From Chlamydiia bacterium (GTDB taxonomy: Bacteria; Chlamydiota; Chlamydiia; Chlamydiales; JACKPQ01), in NCBI GenBank assembly GCA_030433395.1, contig JAUILX010000025.1, forward strand, positions 1 through 9,867: a DNA stretch of 9,867 nt, read 5' to 3'. Below, in pieces: positions 6,702 to 9,867 of this stretch; the first letter of the stretch is position 1, and each line of letters starts with the position of its first letter. Below the pieces are notes generated by a model. The model made no database searches. It saw only the letters and a program-made list of their open reading frames with translations, and was not told the origin of the DNA. Made by a program: the position numbers and the translations under genes.

Positions 6702-9700
6702 TGACTATACAAATTGGCAATGCAAAATTTAATTTACCAGAAATCACGTGGAAGGACCACGTTAACGAAGCCTGGTCTAAAACTGCAAGTTTTATTGGAA
6801 AAGCCAACCTTTTTAGACTCGCCCTAGCTGCAGCTGGCTTGACTACAGGCTCTCCCACCCTAGCCTCTTTAGGCCTTGCGACGAGCTACGCAGTCCCTCA
6901 TTTGGCAAAAAAAACTATCGAGCAGCTAAAGCCAAAACCTAAAGATGAAAAAGATGAAAATATTACAGCCTATCTTCTGTTGCTGAGTCAAATAAGAACA
7001 AACCCCAATTTATCTGAAAGCGAAAAAGAAAAGAGCTTTGAGCTTTTACTCCGCCTAAAAGAAGTGCCCTCTTCACTTGGTTTATGCAATTGGTCCGATA
7101 AAGCCTATGCAGCCTTTGATGAGATTTTTGAATCACTCGATAAAAATGAAATCAACAAAGAAGCCATAGACCTTATCACAAAAGAAATCAAGATCCAACT
7201 CACCCCTGGACTCATTCAACAACTTGTCGGAAAAACCATCCACCCCAAGCTTTATGAAGCAAGAAAACTATTGTTGCGAATGACCAAAGGTCAATCAAAC
7301 ATTAATGAGAGTGATCGGCTTCTGCTAATAACCATCGCTTTTAATCCATCTTACTATGGTTTACCTAATACTGAGAAATGCCAGAGAGCCGTTAAGAGTT
7401 TAAACGATCCAGAGTGGGGCACTGGAGCTGCAACGAGTTTTTTTAATGAAATCGATGAGCATATTACAAATTCAAAAGGCCTTTTTCAAAAGGCTTGCGA
7501 TCGGTTGAAAGATGCGTTGGTTGGAAAGCATGTCCATCCCGATTTAGAAGTGATAATAAAGGGCCTTGGGCCGATTATTTTAAACGACCAACTACCTGAT
7601 AACAAACCCATTGTTGCTGCAAAGCTGTCAAGCCTTAATGAATTTGGTCTTTCTATTGACCAAGCTACAATTAACAGTTTGGAAGAGGCCCTAACTGGTG
7701 ATGAACCAGTCACGGACGAGCTCAAAAAAGCTGCTGCACACACCTACAACGCGATTGAAGACCACATTAGATCATGTGGAGGAATGTTGCCCTCCCAAAT
7801 CATCAACTTACCTAATATGGCAAGTCAACTCATGTCGCCTAGCATGCGCCCTATTTTAAGCTGTCTTGATCAAATCATCTGCAATGAGCAAATCGAAAAC
7901 AAATCCAAACTCATCGACCAATTAAAAGAGCTTGAAAATAATCCAAATGCATTTGGTGTGTCCTTTTGGAAAGAATCAATGTTATCTAAAATCGATAGCA
8001 TCATTCAGGATCTAGAAAGCGATGAGTCACTAACGGACGAATGCAGAAAGTCTGCCGCTGCTATTTATAATATCATCTCTACAAAAAGTTCCTTTGCAAA
8101 TAACTTAATCGACATGATTGGCAAGTTTATTCCATCTTCTTTCCAGGAAGTCAAACTCAGAATTGTCGGTGAGTCAGTAAAAAAAGAAGTGCTAGAAGCT
8201 TATGAGAAGCTTTTACAGCTGCTCTCCGGCGATTTGCCTGAGGAAAATAAGGAAGAGCTTAAAGAAACTCTTAAATCGCTGCAAAAATCTCCAAGATTCT
8301 ACCATTTTCCTGTTTGGCCAGAAGCAATCCGCAAATCATTTAAAGTTCTTATCCCAGCATTAGATCATGCAGATTTATCAGAATCCGAAAAACAAGAAGC
8401 TCAATCTATTTCAAAAGCTATTTCAGAAAATATAGAGGCATCAAAGGGTTTCTTGCGAAGAGATGGTTTCATAAAAAGCATCAAAGATAAGGTAGAAAAA
8501 GAGCTTATTAACTCTGCGCCCGAAAAAGATCAAGAAGCTTTAGAAGGGGACCTCAACCAGTTTTATGATGATATTCAAAATGTCGGCATCAAGCAAGGCT
8601 TCGAAAATTTTCTTAATAAACGAAACATTCAGATTGGTCCAATCGGTGTCCCTGGATCCCACTCTGCCATCCCAAAGACTCAAAATTTGACCGACCGAAA
8701 AGCGCCACCTAGCGCCCCATCTAAAGAAGAGCTTGTAACGGAAATCCCTAAGCTAAAAAAATCAATCCTAGAAACTGCAACCAATAACGTATTTAACCAC
8801 ATCTTACTTGAACTTATTTGCGGGGTTAAGCAAAGCGAATCTACCCCTCTATCCTCAATAGAAACAGCCATTGAAAGTGCTGACTGCTCAAAAGCACGCA
8901 AAAAACTAGCTAGCTTTATTTGGAATTACACCCCTTTTGCCTACTTTGTTCAAGTAGCTATCGAAAACGTTTTTCAGCATCTAGAGAACCAGATCATTGC
9001 TTTTGTTAATGAGCGAAAAGCTAATCCACTAGATGTTTGGGGAGCAAAAAGTTTAAACAAGGTGATGGTAGCTTGGGTAGACGCACATGTTCACTGGACA
9101 GAAAACCGTAAACTTGGAACGCCCTATGGTGAGCAAATCATAGAGATTCTGCTTTCAGATGATTTTAATAATAGTCATGAAAGAGCTGACTTAATCAAAC
9201 AGCTCGTTAATATTGCTGTGGATACCATTTTTCCACCGTTTAATTTTGCCTCTATCTTCAACACCGCTAGTGCAAAGATTCGGCATTGGGAAAAAATCCC
9301 CAGAGGTTTTTTAACTTCTGGACCTGTTTTTATCACAAGCGTTATCGCAAGATCCATACTCTACTCCATCAAAGGATTTGCAATCGTCTCACAACGACCT
9401 TTAAACTTTATTGCCAAGGCCGCCACAAAACAAATGATTTTGAAAAGTGGGATAGCTCAAAAAGCCTTTGAGATCAAACCTCCTGAAGCAAGTGCCGGCC
9501 AACTCCAACCTAAAGTATTGGAGATTATCCACAAGGCCCTGCAAAACTTTAATAAGAATCCCATTATTGATCAAAAGCAATTAAGTTCTGATTCTAAGCA
9601 TGAGCACATCAACCAGGATGTTAAAGATTGTATTTTTAGTTTCTTGGGATTAATGCATTTAGAACAAGAACCAGACCGCTCCAAGACACAACCAATTAAA

Positions 9701-9867
9701 GATGCGTTAAAATCTAGCCGTAAGCAAAAAATATTGAGCAATCAACCCTGGATACATAAAGCTATTGCAGCTCTTATTGGGCAAGTATATAAAGACATAT
9801 TAAATAATGGTGAAGCCCAACTTTCCATTGCCCATAATATTTATAAAGCAATCAACGAATCCCTTAG
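6701..9867 (+). CDS. Large alpha-helical repeat protein of unknown function (3' end outside window)
   Basis: One frame stays open from ATG 6701 to the right edge: 1055 codons and no stop. I do not recognise the protein. Residues 37-69 are hydrophobic and rich in Ala, Leu and Gly, with a Gly-Ser-Pro turn near 50-52, and may be a membrane hairpin. Residues 86-610 are helical, charged and built of about five degenerate repeats (separate entry). Residues 645-678 are a Pro/Ser-rich linker (PIGVPGS, APPSAPS). The second half (about 680-1055) is not obviously repeated; it has aromatic and hydrophobic stretches (FPPFNF near 844-849; a hydrophobic segment at 873-897) and continues past the window. No classical signal peptide, ATP-binding loop or catalytic motif is visible. 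A good ribosome site and a plausible promoter precede it, and mazG is divergent 54 bases away. Size, lineage specificity and the N-terminal hydrophobic segment make a host-directed or envelope-associated role possible, but nothing shown here proves it. Confidence 0.88.
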   Translation, partial: MTIQIGNAKFNLPEITWKDHVNEAWSKTASFIGKANLFRLALAAAGLTTGSPTLASLGLATSYAVPHLAKKTIEQLKPKPKDEKDENITAYLLLLSQIRTNPNLSESEKEKSFELLLRLKEVPSSLGLCNWSDKAYAAFDEIFESLDKNEINKEAIDLITKEIKIQLTPGLIQQLVGKTIHPKLYEARKLLLRMTKGQSNINESDRLLLITIAFNPSYYGLPNTEKCQRAVKSLNDPEWGTGAATSFFNEIDEHITNSKGLFQKACDRLKDALVGKHVHPDLEVIIKGLGPIILNDQLPDNKPIVAAKLSSLNEFGLSIDQATINSLEEALTGDEPVTDELKKAAAHTYNAIEDHIRSCGGMLPSQIINLPNMASQLMSPSMRPILSCLDQIICNEQIENKSKLIDQLKELENNPNAFGVSFWKESMLSKIDSIIQDLESDESLTDECRKSAAAIYNIISTKSSFANNLIDMIGKFIPSSFQEVKLRIVGESVKKEVLEAYEKLLQLLSGDLPEENKEELKETLKSLQKSPRFYHFPVWPEAIRKSFKVLIPALDHADLSESEKQEAQSISKAISENIEASKGFLRRDGFIKSIKDKVEKELINSAPEKDQEALEGDLNQFYDDIQNVGIKQGFENFLNKRNIQIGPIGVPGSHSAIPKTQNLTDRKAPPSAPSKEELVTEIPKLKKSILETATNNVFNHILLELICGVKQSESTPLSSIETAIESADCSKARKKLASFIWNYTPFAYFVQVAIENVFQHLENQIIAFVNERKANPLDVWGAKSLNKVMVAWVDAHVHWTENRKLGTPYGEQIIEILLSDDFNNSHERADLIKQLVNIAVDTIFPPFNFASIFNTASAKIRHWEKIPRGFLTSGPVFITSVIARSILYSIKGFAIVSQRPLNFIAKAATKQMILKSGIAQKAFEIKPPEASAGQLQPKVLEIIHKALQNFNKNPIIDQKQLSSDSKHEHINQDVKDCIFSFLGLMHLEQEPDRSKTQPIKDALKSSRKQKILSNQPWIHKAIAALIGQVYKDILNNGEAQLSIAHNIYKAINESL
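6956..8530 (+). repeat. About five degenerate ~100-residue protein repeats inside the large gene
   Basis: Repeat units can be lined up by eye on several anchors. A Gly/hydrophobic anchor recurs as LGL (126-128), YGL (219-221), FGL (315-317), FGV (418-420) and a weaker HFP (535-537), often a few residues after a Pro. A helix with Y/F-N-x-I recurs at 248, 349 and 456 (weaker near 570), followed by a Gly-hydrophobic turn at 170, 260, 361 and 583. The closest pair is LVGKTIHPKL (175-184) and LVGKHVHPDL (273-282). Spacing is about 93-117 residues. The similarity is at protein level only; the DNA has diverged. A helical solenoid is the likely shape, by inference. Confidence 0.55.

Noticed and set aside
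7223..7252. GKT in LVGKTIHPKL as a possible ATP-binding loop of the large protein
   Set aside because: The required GxxxxGK spacing is absent, and the equivalent repeat position reads GKH, so it is a repeat anchor and not a Walker A motif.
6655..9357. Minus-strand ORFs of 60-85 codons opposite the large gene, and a 61-codon plus-strand ORF at 9286-9471
   Set aside because: They overlap a continuous 1055-codon frame with a good ribosome site and have no recognisable products.
1..9867. CRISPR arrays, tRNA genes, insertion sequences or attachment sites
   Set aside because: I saw no regularly spaced DNA repeats, cloverleaf signatures, transposase motifs or terminal inverted repeats in the window.

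Overview
The window most likely comes from a member of the Chlamydiae, probably an environmental (Parachlamydia-like) lineage. The main reason is a double-length UvrA of 1855 residues carrying four complete ABC ATPase modules in one chain; chlamydial UvrA is known to be about twice the usual length of roughly 940 residues. The moderate, AT-leaning composition, a family-type AAA-ATPase/PD-(D/E)XK remnant and a very large unrecognised protein fit that setting. The phylum is inferred from protein content only; the window contains no rRNA gene.

Layout, left to right. (1) Positions 2-385, plus strand: the tail of an AAA-ATPase-like/PD-(D/E)XK family gene whose middle has been lost in frame, so the ATPase N-terminal part runs straight into the extreme C-terminus. 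It is cut by the left window edge. (2) 372-5939, plus: uvrA, overlapping the remnant by 14 bases. (3) 5951-6051, plus: a gene not visible as an ORF, the small bacterial SRP RNA (ffs, 4.5S type), identified from its domain IV core and a full hairpin fold. Its closing helix runs into a T tract that should act as the terminator. (4) 6032-6646, minus: mazG, convergent with ffs and overlapping its last 20 bases. (5) A very compact divergent promoter region, about 6646-6701. (6) 6701 to the right edge, plus: one open frame of at least 1055 codons that never meets a stop in the window. It encodes a large, helix-rich protein I do not recognise, with a hydrophobic N-terminal segment, about five degenerate repeats of about 100 residues, a Pro-rich linker and a distinct second half.

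Functionally the window mixes housekeeping (DNA excision repair by UvrA, nucleotide-pool cleaning by MazG, membrane protein targeting by SRP RNA) with lineage-specific material at both ends (the decayed nuclease/ATPase gene and the giant repeat protein). UvrA and MazG both serve genome integrity, but they are convergent and I see no sign that they are co-transcribed. The best candidate for something undescribed is the giant repeat protein at 6701-9867. The most unusual arrangement is the antisense overlap between the SRP RNA 3' helix and the mazG stop region.
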